Source: Rhizobium phaseoli
GTDB taxonomy: Bacteria > Pseudomonadota > Alphaproteobacteria > Rhizobiales > Rhizobiaceae
Assembly (NCBI RefSeq): GCF_003985125.1
Contig: NZ_ML133570.1
Location: forward strand, 124,001-188,000
Length of the DNA: 64,000 bases
Reading direction: 5' to 3'
Below the pieces are notes generated by a model. It ran no database searches, was not told where the DNA came from, and saw nothing but the letters and a program-made list of their open reading frames with translations. Positions 8,064 through 16,525 of the stretch are shown in pieces (within the stretch, counting starts at the first letter, position 1; each line of letters starts with the position of its first letter). The translations under genes and the position numbers were made by a program.

Positions 8064-9812
8064 ATGTTGGCACACGCTCTGGTATCGCCGACCGCTGCAG
8101 CCTACGCCTCCGGGCGGGACATTGGCCGAACCCTGGAATCCGCCCGCAGCCGGGTCGAGGAACGTTTTCTCGAAGGCGGCACGGTGCTGCTCTCGGTGAT
8201 GGATGTCCTCAACCGCTTGTTGAATTCCCTTGAGGGTGTCACCGCGGCGCTGGACAATGGGGAGCAGAGCGATACCGGCGCCGATCTCCGTGCCACGGTG
8301 GAGAGCCTGACGGCGCTGCCGCTCACCGAAGAAAATCGTCAGCAGGCGCTCGTCTCACTGGCCCAGACCGGCCGGGATCTGCGCAAATACGTCTCCGACA
8401 TGCAGGAGACGATGCGCTATCTCAGAACCTTCGCCGTGACCGTGAAGATCACCGGCGCCGGCCTTGCCGAATTCGCCGGCTTCGCACAGGAGATCCTGGA
8501 GCGGATCTATTCCGGCACCGATGAAGTCAACCGTTTCGCCGCGCATCTCGACAGCCTCGACAAGGAGGTCAAACTCGCAGCCGCCTTCGGCGCCAGTGTC
8601 TCCAAGGGCTACGCCGATACCGTCCCGGCCGTTGCCGCCGCCCTGCGCGACGACGCCGCCAAGATTGCCGAACATCGCAAGCATCTCGGCGTCGTCGCCC
8701 GCGAGGTCGGCGCGATTGCACGCGGCGTCCAGAGCAAGGTCGCCTCGACGCTCTCTGCCCTGCAGATTGGCGACATCACCCGCCAACGCATCGAGCATGT
8801 ACAGGCCACCCTTTCGCTGCTTGAGGAGTTCTTTGCCGGCGAGGAGGGCGCGAAGCTCGATGCCGGCGCACGCAAGCGTCTTCAGAACGTCATTCACCAT
8901 CTGACCGCCGCGCAGATGAGCGACATGTGCGTAAATTTCCAGCGGGAATCGGAAAACGTCGTCACGACGATCGCCAGTTTCGACCACGACATGCGGGAGA
9001 TCCTCAAGCTGCGCGACCAGATGAGCGGCGCGAGCGGCGAATCCGGCAGCAATTTCATGCGCGCGCTGGAATCGAGTGTTTCGGCCGCCCATGAAATCGT
9101 CCGGCAGGTCGATACGGCAAGCCGGCAAGCCGACCAAGTGAGCCAGTCGACGATCGGCACCGCCGCCAAGCTCTCCGAAGCGATTGCCAACATCCGCGCC
9201 GTCAAAACCGACATCCATTATATGGCCTTGAACACCAACCTGCGCTGCAGCCGTCTCGGCGAGGAAGGCAGGTCGATCAACGTCGTCACGGCTGAATTGC
9301 GCATTTTCGCCGGCAAGCTCGACGAATCCGCCGATGCCATCGTCACCGGCCTGCCGGCGCTCGAAGCCGCGGCCGGGCGCGTCGCTCCGGCCACGGATGC
9401 CGGGGCGGGCCTGGGAGAAAGCCTGACGTCGGCCGTCGGCAACATCCGCTCCGCAGCCGATATGATGGAAAAGGAGCTGAAGGTGCTCGCCGAAAACGGC
9501 CGCGAGGTCGCCACCAAGATCGGTCTGCTGATCGGCAAGCTCGATTTCCAGCGTGACCTCGGCGAGGTCTTTGCCCGCTGCGCCGATGTGCTTGATGAGG
9601 CCGCCGGCACCGAGGTCGCCGATATCTCCGATCTCGCGGAGGCGATCGCGCCGCTCGACCGCAAGATCTTCAAGCACTATACGATGGTTCAGGAGCGCAA
9701 CATTCATCGTGACATCATCCCCGCCTGCGCGGAAAGCGCTGCTGCCCCGGCTTCCGCCGAGCCTGCCAAAATCGAAAACGATGAGGATCTTTTCGCCGAT
9801 GCGCTGTTTTAA
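8064..9812 (+). CDS. Soluble chemoreceptor-like coiled-coil protein with degenerate tip
   Basis: 582 residues, almost entirely helical, with no transmembrane segment or HAMP. Around residues 371-425 it resembles the hairpin tip of a chemoreceptor signalling domain: IANIRAVKTDIHYMALNTNL, then CSRLGEEGRSINVVTAEL and RIFAGKLDESA. Canonical receptors have [28 protein letters not shown] here, so key CheA/CheW contact positions are altered (LNTNLRCSR instead of LNAAVEAAR). The C-terminus is acidic and aromatic (DEDLFADALF). It is divergent from the che operon and presumably works with it. It could be a cytoplasmic receptor, an array scaffold or a decoy. The start ATG has AAAAGG about 8 bases upstream. 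Confidence 0.8.
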   Translation: MLAHALVSPTAAAYASGRDIGRTLESARSRVEERFLEGGTVLLSVMDVLNRLLNSLEGVTAALDNGEQSDTGADLRATVESLTALPLTEENRQQALVSLAQTGRDLRKYVSDMQETMRYLRTFAVTVKITGAGLAEFAGFAQEILERIYSGTDEVNRFAAHLDSLDKEVKLAAAFGASVSKGYADTVPAVAAALRDDAAKIAEHRKHLGVVAREVGAIARGVQSKVASTLSALQIGDITRQRIEHVQATLSLLEEFFAGEEGAKLDAGARKRLQNVIHHLTAAQMSDMCVNFQRESENVVTTIASFDHDMREILKLRDQMSGASGESGSNFMRALESSVSAAHEIVRQVDTASRQADQVSQSTIGTAAKLSEAIANIRAVKTDIHYMALNTNLRCSRLGEEGRSINVVTAELRIFAGKLDESADAIVTGLPALEAAAGRVAPATDAGAGLGESLTSAVGNIRSAADMMEKELKVLAENGREVATKIGLLIGKLDFQRDLGEVFARCADVLDEAAGTEVADISDLAEAIAPLDRKIFKHYTMVQERNIHRDIIPACAESAAAPASAEPAKIENDEDLFADALF

Positions 9813-9845
9813 AGTCGCCCCGGTTGAGAGGCGCGGCGCACTTAT

Positions 9846-10928
9846 TTAGCGCCGCCGGAACTTGTTGGCGGCCTCGATCGCCGCCTTCTGCTGGTCGTCC
9901 TCGATGCCTAGATAAAAATCCTCGAGCGCCGGATCGGCAAGCCCGGCGCGGCGCGACAGCACGTACCACTTCGCCGCCTCGACCGGATTGGGCGCCGTGC
10001 CGATGGCATTGACATAGAGGTGGGCGAGCTTGTTTTGCGCCGCGACATTGCCGCCATTGGCGGCAAGTTTCAGCCATTCGAAACCTTTGACATAATCCTT
10101 CGGACCGCCGACGCCGTTGACGAGCCAGATGCCGAGATCGAGTTGAGCCGTGTCGAAGCCGGCACGCGCTGCACGCGCCATCCACTCGCGGGCGAGTCGC
10201 TTCTTTTCTTCCGGCAGGTCTTTCAGCGTTGCGTAAAGCTGCGCCACCGCATATTGCGAATCGGCAATGCCCTGCTCGGCGGATTTCTCATAGAATGGCA
10301 GCGCCAGCTTCAGCCCCTTCTCGCCGGGATTGTCGGCCACGAGGATCTGCGCCCAGTTGAATTCCGCTGAAGGATTGCCGGCCTCGGCTGCCTTGCGCAT
10401 GTAGTCGTCGGCCTTGACCTTGTCGCGCGGCACGCCTTCGCCTTCCATAAGCATCAGCGCATATTTGAACATCGCCGCCGCATCGCCGCCTTCGGCCGCC
10501 TTGCCATACCAGAAGGCGGCGTTCTTCACGTCCTTCTTGACGCCGAGACCCTGGGAGAGGATTTCGCCGATCAGCGTCTGCGCGGCCGGATCGCCGAGCT
10601 GGGCGCGCGGCAGCGCCTTATCCATTGCTGTCAGGTAATAGCCGCGCTGATAGGCGCCGTAAGCCTCGTCGATCGGCCCCTTGTAATCCTTCTCCGGCGG
10701 CAGGTCCGGCAGTTTCGCGCCCATCCGGTCGAAGACCCCGACACCATCGGAGGGCTTTACGTCCTCGCCGGTCAGCCGATCGGTGCGGAAGGTCGAAGCT
10801 GGCGCCGTGCCCGGCTGGCTGATGACGCTGTCGGGCGCCTGCGCCAGAGCAATATCCGGTCCGGCCGCAGCGAGGACGGCCATGCTTGCAAGACAATATT
10901 TCAAAAGGCGGGCGGGCGGGATCGGCAT
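9846..10928 (-). CDS. Secreted Sel1-repeat (TPR-like) protein
   Basis: 360 residues from the ATG at 10928, chosen because a signal peptide follows at once (MPIPPARLLKYCLASMAVL…ALAQA); the frame stays open upstream into the ThiE-like gene. The mature part carries about six Sel1-like repeats of the A..W/Y..A...G...A...L..L form, e.g. NAAFWYGKAAEGGDAAAMFK and GFEWLKLAANGGNVAAQNK. Sel1 repeats mediate protein-protein contacts. Periplasmic location is inferred. It lies 10 bases downstream of the ThiE-like gene and is likely cotranscribed with it. Confidence 0.9.
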   Translation of the reverse strand: MPIPPARLLKYCLASMAVLAAAGPDIALAQAPDSVISQPGTAPASTFRTDRLTGEDVKPSDGVGVFDRMGAKLPDLPPEKDYKGPIDEAYGAYQRGYYLTAMDKALPRAQLGDPAAQTLIGEILSQGLGVKKDVKNAAFWYGKAAEGGDAAAMFKYALMLMEGEGVPRDKVKADDYMRKAAEAGNPSAEFNWAQILVADNPGEKGLKLALPFYEKSAEQGIADSQYAVAQLYATLKDLPEEKKRLAREWMARAARAGFDTAQLDLGIWLVNGVGGPKDYVKGFEWLKLAANGGNVAAQNKLAHLYVNAIGTAPNPVEAAKWYVLSRRAGLADPALEDFYLGIEDDQQKAAIEAANKFRRR

Positions 10929-10938
10929 GAGCGCGATT

Positions 10939-11592
10939 TCAATCCTCAAACCGTGGCGCTTTTTCGTCAAGCAACGCGTTGATCTCGGCAATGATTGATG
11001 GCGCCCGGGCGGGATCGTCGAAGACCGCCAGCCGCAGCGCCACGAACTCCGCTCCGGTCTCCGCAACGGCGAGCGCCGAAGCCGGGTCGGTGCCGCCCAT
11101 GACGATGCAGGGAATTTCGATCATCGAAGCCCACCATTCGCCAAGCGCAAGGTTCTTCGGATGCGCCTCCGGCTTGATATCGCCATCGAGCTTGCCGAAG
11201 AAGATATAGTCCGGCCGGACTTCGCCGATCTCCAGCGCCGTATGCCGGTCGGCCGCATTGCCGCCGCCGACGATCAGCTTCGGCGCGTGCTTGTCGATCG
11301 CCTCCAAAAGCGCCTCGGCATTGCCGGAAAGATGCAGGCCATCGGCCTTCGCCCGTCCCGCCACGCGGCTGTCGCCCGCAATCAGCGCGGCCGCGCCGGC
11401 ATCCTGAATGACAGGCACCAGCTTTTCGGCGTGTTTCTGGAAGATGCCGTCGTCGAGACCGTATTGCGGCACGATCACCGAGGCGACATCGCCGCCCTTT
11501 AGGGCATCGGCGACGACCCTTGCCTGTTCATCGGCGTCGGCGATATCAGGGGCGATGAGCACCAGGCGGCAGCGGTTTTCGGGTTCGGTCAT
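10939..11592 (-). CDS. Thiamine phosphate synthase-like protein (ThiE family)
   Basis: 217 residues with the ThiE/TenI TIM-barrel pattern: RLVLIAPD at the N-terminus, ADGLHLSG near the middle, PKLIVGGGN and PDYIFFGKL, and C-terminal PCIVMGGTDPASALAVAETGA-like phosphate-binding strands. ThiE joins the pyrimidine and thiazole halves of thiamine. The protein is diverged and no other thi gene is nearby, so true synthase activity is uncertain. I see no TPP riboswitch in the 107 bases upstream. Confidence 0.8.
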   Translation of the reverse strand: MTEPENRCRLVLIAPDIADADEQARVVADALKGGDVASVIVPQYGLDDGIFQKHAEKLVPVIQDAGAAALIAGDSRVAGRAKADGLHLSGNAEALLEAIDKHAPKLIVGGGNAADRHTALEIGEVRPDYIFFGKLDGDIKPEAHPKNLALGEWWASMIEIPCIVMGGTDPASALAVAETGAEFVALRLAVFDDPARAPSIIAEINALLDEKAPRFED

Positions 11593-11699
11593 GAGGTCTT
11601 TCCGTTTCTTGCGAAATCCCTCTTCGAAGGACGGATCCGCACTCGTTTTGTGTGAGTAGTTCCGTTAGAGGAGGCTTGCAAGAGGAGGACGCCGAAAGC

Positions 11700-12464
11700 A
11701 TGCCGCAGGATTTGTCATTCTACTACGCCGCCGTGCCCGCCGTTCTGCTGGTCGGCCTCGCAAAAGGCGGCATGGGCGACGCTTTGTCGCTGATCGGCTT
11801 GCCCTTTCTCGCCTTGGTCGTCTCGCCGGTCGAGGCGGCTGCGATCCTTCTGCCGATCCTGGTCTTCATGGACACGATCTCGCTCGTCGTCTGGCGCAAG
11901 CACGGCGACTGGACGACGCTGAAGATCATGCTGCCCGGCGCCATCTTCGGTATCGGCCTCGGCTGGGCGACCTCGGCGCTCGTTCCGGGCAACATCCTGC
12001 GCATCGTCATCGGCGCAGTGACCATCCTCTTCTGCCTGCGCTATTTCTGGAACAATTTCGGCCCCGGCGCCGGCCGGGTGATCCCGCCGCGCGGCCAGCG
12101 GCCGATCGCTGCCGGTTTCTGGGGCGCGTTCTCGGGCTACGGCAGCTTCGTCGCCCATGCCGGCGGCGCCCCCTTCCAGGTCTATGCCCTGCCGCTCAAG
12201 CTCCAGCCGCGCGAATATACCGGCACCAGCGTGCGCTTCTTCGCGATCCTCAATGCCGTCAAGCTCATCCCCTATTTCGCGCTCGGCCAGCTCGACACGC
12301 AGAATCTCGCGACCTCGGCGACGTTGCTGCCTTTCGCGCCGCTTGCCACGCTTGCCGGCGCCTGGTGCGTGCGCCGCATGAAGCCGGAGATATTCTATCC
12401 CTTCATGTATGCGATGGCCTTCATCGCCGCCTTGCTGATCGTGCGCGAAGGCCTTGGCGGGTAA
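11700..12464 (+). CDS. TauE/SafE-family membrane permease
   Basis: 254 residues from the ATG at 11700, which has AGAGGAGG about 10 bases upstream; an in-frame ATG at 11652 lacks this. The protein has about eight hydrophobic helices in two related halves, with the typical opening AAVPAVLLVGLAKGGMG and a mid-protein GFWGAFSGYGSFVAHAGGAP. The family exports or imports sulfonates, sulfite or related anions across the inner membrane. The substrate is not identifiable from context. Confidence 0.9.
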   Translation: MPQDLSFYYAAVPAVLLVGLAKGGMGDALSLIGLPFLALVVSPVEAAAILLPILVFMDTISLVVWRKHGDWTTLKIMLPGAIFGIGLGWATSALVPGNILRIVIGAVTILFCLRYFWNNFGPGAGRVIPPRGQRPIAAGFWGAFSGYGSFVAHAGGAPFQVYALPLKLQPREYTGTSVRFFAILNAVKLIPYFALGQLDTQNLATSATLLPFAPLATLAGAWCVRRMKPEIFYPFMYAMAFIAALLIVREGLGG

Positions 12465-12618
12465 GGGCGGCGCTGATGCATACTCGACCTGAGGAATTAT
12501 GCAGCAATTCTAGGTGGAACAGCGTCCCGAGCGCGGCTCAAAAGACGCGCAGCGCTCTCGTACGCTGCAACGCACAATTTTCTTGCCGCCGCGGCCGGTT
12601 TGACGTAGCGTTCCCGCC

Positions 12619-12879
12619 ATGTCGAACACGGACCCCTTCTCTGCGATTGCCGATCCGCACCGGCGGTTTCTGCTGGAGGAATTGCGACGCGCGCCTCGGA
12701 CGGTCAACGAGCTTGCCGAGGGCCTGCCGATCAGCCGTCCCGCTGTTTCGCAACACCTGAAGGCGTTGCTCGATAGCAACCTCGTCTCGGTGACGTCGGA
12801 AGGCACGAAACGCATCTACGCGGTCAACAACCGCGGCTTCGACAAGCTCAATCTTTGGCTGGATCAGTTCTGGGCCTGA
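12619..12879 (+). CDS. ArsR-type winged-helix regulator (short)
   Basis: 86 residues forming little more than one winged helix: FSAIADPHRRFLLEELRR, then TVNELAEGLPISRPAVSQHLKALLDS as helix-turn-helix and VTSEGTKRIYAVN as wing. It has no Cys, so the classic metal-thiol sensing site of ArsR is absent. It resembles the metal-independent subgroup often paired with SRPBCC/AHSA1 proteins, but no such gene adjoins it here. Target genes are unknown. Confidence 0.9.
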   Translation: MSNTDPFSAIADPHRRFLLEELRRAPRTVNELAEGLPISRPAVSQHLKALLDSNLVSVTSEGTKRIYAVNNRGFDKLNLWLDQFWA

Positions 12880-13047
12880 TCGCCCTCCCCTGAAGCGTGT
12901 CGCGATCTTTCAGATTCGCTTCACACGCTTTCGGTCTTTGTTTTCACGCATGTTTTTATCGCAAAACCGCGGCACATTTTGCGGGACACATGCTCTAAGA
13001 CCCCGGGCTCAGTCATGCGAGCACGAACTGCGGCGCCGGATGCAAAA
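12880..13047. repeat. Rhizobial two-part palindromic intergenic repeat (minus orientation) and flanks
   Basis: The segment at about 12896-13000, read on the minus strand, has the layout of a repeat seen elsewhere in this window: GAGCATG…CGGTTTTGCG…ACATGCG, then AAAACAAAGACC, then a second arm pair CGAAAGCGTGTGAAGCGA…TCGCGACACGC. The same layout occurs in plus orientation at 20525-20630. No gene is supported between 12880 and 13179. Confidence 0.7.
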
Positions 13048-13083
13048 GCGCCAGCCGCGATGCCGCGAGCATCGGGCTGGCGC
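13048..13083 (-). terminator. Rho-independent terminator behind the minus-strand DUF465 gene
   Basis: Inverted repeat GCGCCAGCC (13048-13056) with GGCTGGCGC (13075-13083), extended inward by a second paired segment (CGATGC/GCATCG). On the minus strand the hairpin is followed by TTTTGC. It sits about 100 bases after the stop of the gene ending at 13180. Confidence 0.75.
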
Positions 13084-13179
13084 AATTCTGGTGTCAAATC
13101 ACCGGGTCTTGCAAATTTTAGGCGGAATGGATGGTTTACCTCTTACGCAAGAAGATCGTCCGGCGACCCTTGGGAAGAT

Positions 13180-13353
13180 TTAATGGACGGATGACTTGAG
13201 ACGCTGAATCTCGTCCTTGATGCGCAGCTTGCGGCGCTTGCATTCAGCAATTTCCGTATCGGAGATCGAAGGAGCTGTTCTGAGTGCATGCAGCTCCTCC
13301 TCGAGAGCGACATGCTTTTTCTGGAGTGATTCAAGATGAGCTTCAACTGTCAT
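13180..13353 (-). CDS. DUF465 (YdcH-like) small protein
   Basis: A 57-residue gene, ATG at 13353, TAA at 13182-13180. The protein starts MTVEAHLESLQKKHVALEEE and ends with KRRKLRIKDEIQRLKSS, the helical-hairpin pattern of the DUF465/YdcH family (a short charged helix, a loop, then KKRKL.IKDEI..L). The function of the family is unknown. AGGAAGGGTCAA precedes the start. It is divergent from a second DUF465 gene at 13582. Confidence 0.9.
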   Translation of the reverse strand: MTVEAHLESLQKKHVALEEELHALRTAPSISDTEIAECKRRKLRIKDEIQRLKSSVH

Positions 13354-13581
13354 TTGACCCTTCCTTCCTCTTACCCTCCCCGGCCATCATCGTCGGGGAT
13401 CAAGGTGTCAACGCGCCGGACTGTGACATATTTTTGACGGCTTGTCGAAGGCGAAAAGATGAAGATGAGATGGCAAATTCATGATCAAGACTAACTAGCC
13501 GTTACCCGTATTTGGTGATAGGAGCTTGCGGAAATCATCGGCAGATCGGACAAGATCCGAAGACGATAACGGGGAATGCAT

Positions 13582-13785
13582 ATGGCCGATCAGGAACAGG
13601 CGGAAATCAGGCTCATGGTGGCGCGTCTGCGTCAGGAGCATGAGGATTTCGACGCCGCGATCAACGCCATGATCGAGACCGGATGCGACGCTCTGCGAAT
13701 CCAGCGCATGAAAAAGAAGAAGCTCGTCATCAAGGACAAGCTTTCCAAGCTGGAAGATCAGATCGTCCCTGATATCATCGCCTGA
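13582..13785 (+). CDS. DUF465 (YdcH-like) small protein
   Basis: 67 residues from the ATG at 13582, chosen because GGGGA lies 6 bases upstream; the ATG at 13576 would touch that site. The protein has the DUF465 pattern: [19 protein letters not shown], then [21 protein letters not shown]. It is likely a short helical hairpin in the cytoplasm. It lies 38 bases upstream of purE, in the same direction, and may be cotranscribed with it. Confidence 0.9.
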   Translation: MADQEQAEIRLMVARLRQEHEDFDAAINAMIETGCDALRIQRMKKKKLVIKDKLSKLEDQIVPDIIA

Positions 13786-13823
13786 TCGTATCGCCCGATC
13801 GCTTGAGAGGAATAGCGGCAACG

Positions 13824-14318
13824 ATGACAGACAGACCACCCGTCGCCATTATCATGGGCAGCCAATCCGATTGGGAAACCATGAAGAATGCGGCCGATAC
13901 GCTGGAAGCCCTGGAAATCCCTTATGATGCGCGCATCATCTCCGCGCACCGCACGCCCGACCGCATGGCGAATTTCGCCAAGGGCGCGCGCGCCGAGGGC
14001 TTCAAGGTCATCATCGCCGGCGCCGGCGGCGCCGCCCATCTGCCGGGCATGACCGCATCGATGACGCCGCTGCCGGTCTTCGGCGTCCCGGTCCAGTCGA
14101 AAACCATGTCCGGCCAGGACAGTCTTCTGTCCATCGTGCAGATGCCGGCCGGTATTCCTGTGGGAACGCTCGCCATCGGCAAAGCGGGCGCCGTCAACGC
14201 CGCCCTGCTCGCCGCCGCCGTGCTTGCGCTTTCCGACGAAGAAATCGCCGAGCGGCTCGACGAATGGCGCGAACGTCAGAGTGCCAGCATCGCCGAATAC
14301 CCAATGGACGACCAATGA
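13824..14318 (+). CDS. purE: N5-carboxyaminoimidazole ribonucleotide mutase PurE
   Basis: 164 residues, the usual length of class I PurE. It shows MGSQSDW at residues 11-17, SAHRTPDRM with the catalytic His, and [12 protein letters not shown]. It converts N5-CAIR to CAIR in de novo purine synthesis. The ATG at 13824 gives the standard N-terminus. Its TGA overlaps the purK ATG, so the two steps are translationally coupled. Confidence 0.98.
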   Translation: MTDRPPVAIIMGSQSDWETMKNAADTLEALEIPYDARIISAHRTPDRMANFAKGARAEGFKVIIAGAGGAAHLPGMTASMTPLPVFGVPVQSKTMSGQDSLLSIVQMPAGIPVGTLAIGKAGAVNAALLAAAVLALSDEEIAERLDEWRERQSASIAEYPMDDQ

Positions 14319-15391
14319 CTGTAAGAACGATCGGCATTGTCGGCGGCGGCCAACTCGGCCGCATGCTGGCCATCGCTGCCGCCAGACTGAATTTCCGCAC
14401 GATCATTCTCGAGCCGCAGGCGGACTGCCCGGCTGCCCAGCTCGCCAACAGGCAAATCACCGCCGCCTATGATGATCCGACGGCGCTGGCCGAACTTGCC
14501 GCCGCCTGCGATGTCGTCACCTACGAATTCGAGAACGTGCCTGTCGCAGCCGCAGAAACGCTTTCGGCAAGCATTCCCGTCTATCCGCCGCCGAAGGCGC
14601 TGGAAGCCGCCCAGGACCGCTTGGTCGAAAAGCGCTTCCTCAACGATTGCGGCATCACCACCGCCCGCTTTCACGCGATCGACAGCCAGGCCGATCTCGA
14701 GGCGGCACTTAAGGATTTCGGCGGTCAGGGCGTATTGAAGACCCGCCGTCTCGGTTATGACGGCAAGGGACAGAAGGTTTTCCGCTCGGCGGCCGACTGC
14801 CCAGACGGCGCCTATGCCGCGCTCGGCGCCGTGCCGCTGATCCTCGAAAGCTTTGTCGCCTTCGAACGCGAGGTTTCGATCATCGCCGCGCGCACCGCCG
14901 ACGGCACGGTCGTCTGCTTCGATCCCGCCGAGAATGTACACCGCAACGGCATCCTCCATACCTCGACCGTTCCCGCCGCGATTTCCGCAACGACGGGTGA
15001 AGCCGCACGCCGGTCGGCGGAAAAAATCCTCGCAGCATTGAACTATGTCGGCGTCATCGGCATCGAATTCTTCGTGCTTGCCGACGGCAGCCTGATCGCC
15101 AACGAGATGGCTCCGCGCGTGCACAATTCCGGACACTGGACGGAGGCCGCCTGCGCCGTCAGCCAGTTCGAGCAGCATATCCGCGCCGTCGCCGGCCTGC
15201 CGCTCGGCAATGGCGAGCGGCATTCCGACTGCGTCATGCAGAACCTGATCGGCGACGATATCCTTGCCGTTCCCGACTGGCTGCGACGTGCCGATACGCT
15301 GGTCCATCTCTACGGCAAGACCGAGTGGCGTCCCGGCCGCAAGATGGGCCATGTCACCACATTGGCGCTGAAATCGCCACTTTCCCGGTGA
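14315..15391 (+). CDS. purK: N5-carboxyaminoimidazole ribonucleotide synthase PurK
   Basis: 358 residues of the ATP-grasp superfamily. The N-terminus is [13 protein letters not shown]; the ATP-grasp part includes [15 protein letters not shown] and [15 protein letters not shown], and the metal site is in [20 protein letters not shown] (about residues 251-270). It makes N5-CAIR from AIR, bicarbonate and ATP for PurE. It starts within the purE stop (ATGA). Confidence 0.98.
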   Translation: MTVRTIGIVGGGQLGRMLAIAAARLNFRTIILEPQADCPAAQLANRQITAAYDDPTALAELAAACDVVTYEFENVPVAAAETLSASIPVYPPPKALEAAQDRLVEKRFLNDCGITTARFHAIDSQADLEAALKDFGGQGVLKTRRLGYDGKGQKVFRSAADCPDGAYAALGAVPLILESFVAFEREVSIIAARTADGTVVCFDPAENVHRNGILHTSTVPAAISATTGEAARRSAEKILAALNYVGVIGIEFFVLADGSLIANEMAPRVHNSGHWTEAACAVSQFEQHIRAVAGLPLGNGERHSDCVMQNLIGDDILAVPDWLRRADTLVHLYGKTEWRPGRKMGHVTTLALKSPLSR

Positions 15392-15431
15392 GAAAACACC
15401 CTCTCGCCTTGGGAAAAACACCGTCACGTGG

Positions 15432-15460
15432 TTGACACGGAAAGGGCGACGGGGTATCTG
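15432..15460 (+). promoter_or_regulatory. Candidate sigma-70 promoter between purK and rpmJ
   Basis: TTGACA at 15432-15437, a 17-base spacer, then TATCTG at 15455-15460. Transcription would start near 15467, just before the terminator hairpin at 15477-15499 and about 90 bases before rpmJ. It is a good match, but the position is odd. Confidence 0.5.
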
Positions 15461-15476
15461 CTCCCCCACCTAAAGA

Positions 15477-15499
15477 GCGCGCCCCGACGGCGCGCTTTT
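15477..15499 (+). terminator. Rho-independent terminator between purK and rpmJ
   Basis: A perfect 7-bp stem GCGCGCC/GGCGCGC with loop CCGAC, followed by TTTT. It should end purEK transcripts. If the promoter at 15432-15460 is active, it would also attenuate transcripts heading for rpmJ. Confidence 0.85.
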
Positions 15500-15556
15500 G
15501 ATTGTTAAAGATACGGGCGAATGTGAATTCCCCCATAGAGATCGCGGATCAGAAAA

Positions 15557-15682
15557 ATGAAGATCAAGAATTCGCTCAAGTCGCTCAAGGCTCGCCACCG
15601 TGACAACCGTCTGGTTCGCCGCAAGGGCCGCATCTACATCATCAACAAGCTGAACCCGCGCTACAAGGCTCGTCAGGGCTGA
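15557..15682 (+). CDS. rpmJ: Ribosomal protein bL36 (cysteine-free type)
   Basis: 41 residues beginning [16 protein letters not shown] and ending NPRYKARQG, with the basic core [14 protein letters not shown]. This is the L36 family of the large ribosomal subunit. It has none of the zinc-binding Cys/His ligands of classical L36, so it is the zinc-independent form usual in alphaproteobacteria. The ribosome-binding site is weak (GGA near 15546). Confidence 0.97.
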   Translation: MKIKNSLKSLKARHRDNRLVRRKGRIYIINKLNPRYKARQG

Positions 15683-15791
15683 TTGCGCGCATCCGGATTG
15701 CTGCGCCGCGCAGATTGCGCCGGCGGATATCCGGAGGGTCGCTGTGGTGATCACGTCTAATTTGTTTGATCTTCGGCGCTGGCGGGCTAAT

Positions 15792-16406
15792 ATGTCCGCC
15801 ATGCGCTTTTTTGCTTTGATGCCGGCGGCCTTGCCGCTCTTCCTCGTCCTCTCCACCTCTCCGCTTCCGGCCATCGCGGCGGAAAAGGATGTCATCGTCG
15901 AGCAGAGCAACGCCGACAATTCGCCGAAGCAGCGTCTCGACCAGCTCTTCAGCCAGCTGAAGCGTGAGCGCGATCCCGACAAGGCCAGCAGCATCGCCAA
16001 CGAAATTCGCCTGCAATGGAATGATTCCGGCAGCGCGACCGTCAATCTGCTGATGCAATGGGCCGACAAGGCGATTGAGGAAAAGCGCAATCCCGCCGCT
16101 CTCGATTTCCTCGACGAGGCAATAGCGCTGAAGCCCGATTACGCCGAAAGCTGGAATCGCCGTGCCACGCTGAATTTCGTCATGGGCAATTACCGCAAGT
16201 CGATGTCCGACATCGAACACGTGCTGGATCTCGAGCCGCGCCATTTCGGCGCCCTCTCCGGCATGGCCGCGATCCTCAGCAATGCCGGCAACGATGAGCT
16301 GACGTTGAAAGCCTGGGAGCGGTTCCTCGACATCTATCCAGCCGAGCGCACCGCCCAGGAACAGGTCAATACGCTGTCGGAAAAACTTGCCGGCAACCGC
16401 ACCTGA
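15792..16406 (+). CDS. Secreted TPR-repeat protein
   Basis: About 204 residues from the ATG at 15792 (15801 also possible), chosen because a signal peptide follows (MSAMRFFALMPAALPLFLVL…AIAA). The mature part contains tetratricopeptide-like helices, e.g. ALDFLDEAIALKPDYAESWNR and YRKSMSDIEHVLDLEPRHF. A periplasmic scaffold role is inferred; no specific partner is identifiable. Confidence 0.88.
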   Translation: MSAMRFFALMPAALPLFLVLSTSPLPAIAAEKDVIVEQSNADNSPKQRLDQLFSQLKRERDPDKASSIANEIRLQWNDSGSATVNLLMQWADKAIEEKRNPAALDFLDEAIALKPDYAESWNRRATLNFVMGNYRKSMSDIEHVLDLEPRHFGALSGMAAILSNAGNDELTLKAWERFLDIYPAERTAQEQVNTLSEKLAGNRT

Positions 16407-16525
16407 TGTCGCTCACCCCGATCTTGAAGCCCGGCCGGACCGCACAATTTTAGAATTCTCGAAGGGCCACGTGGCACTTCGCCCCCCCTTCTCGAGAACC
16501 GCCGCAACCATCGCCCGTAAAGATC

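Noticed and set aside
11593-11699. Possible TPP riboswitch before the ThiE-like gene
   Set aside because: The 107 bases contain none of the conserved thi-box segments (such as CUGAGA).
12465-12618. Further copy of the two-part palindromic repeat before the ArsR-type gene
   Set aside because: Fragments such as GATGCAT and ATGCAGCAATTCTAGG resemble the repeat, but the arms do not pair well, so it is at most a decayed copy.
15392-15556. Possible 6S RNA between purK and rpmJ
   Set aside because: The promoter-terminator interval is only about 33 bases, and I could not fold the 165-base gap into the long stem with a central bubble that 6S requires.
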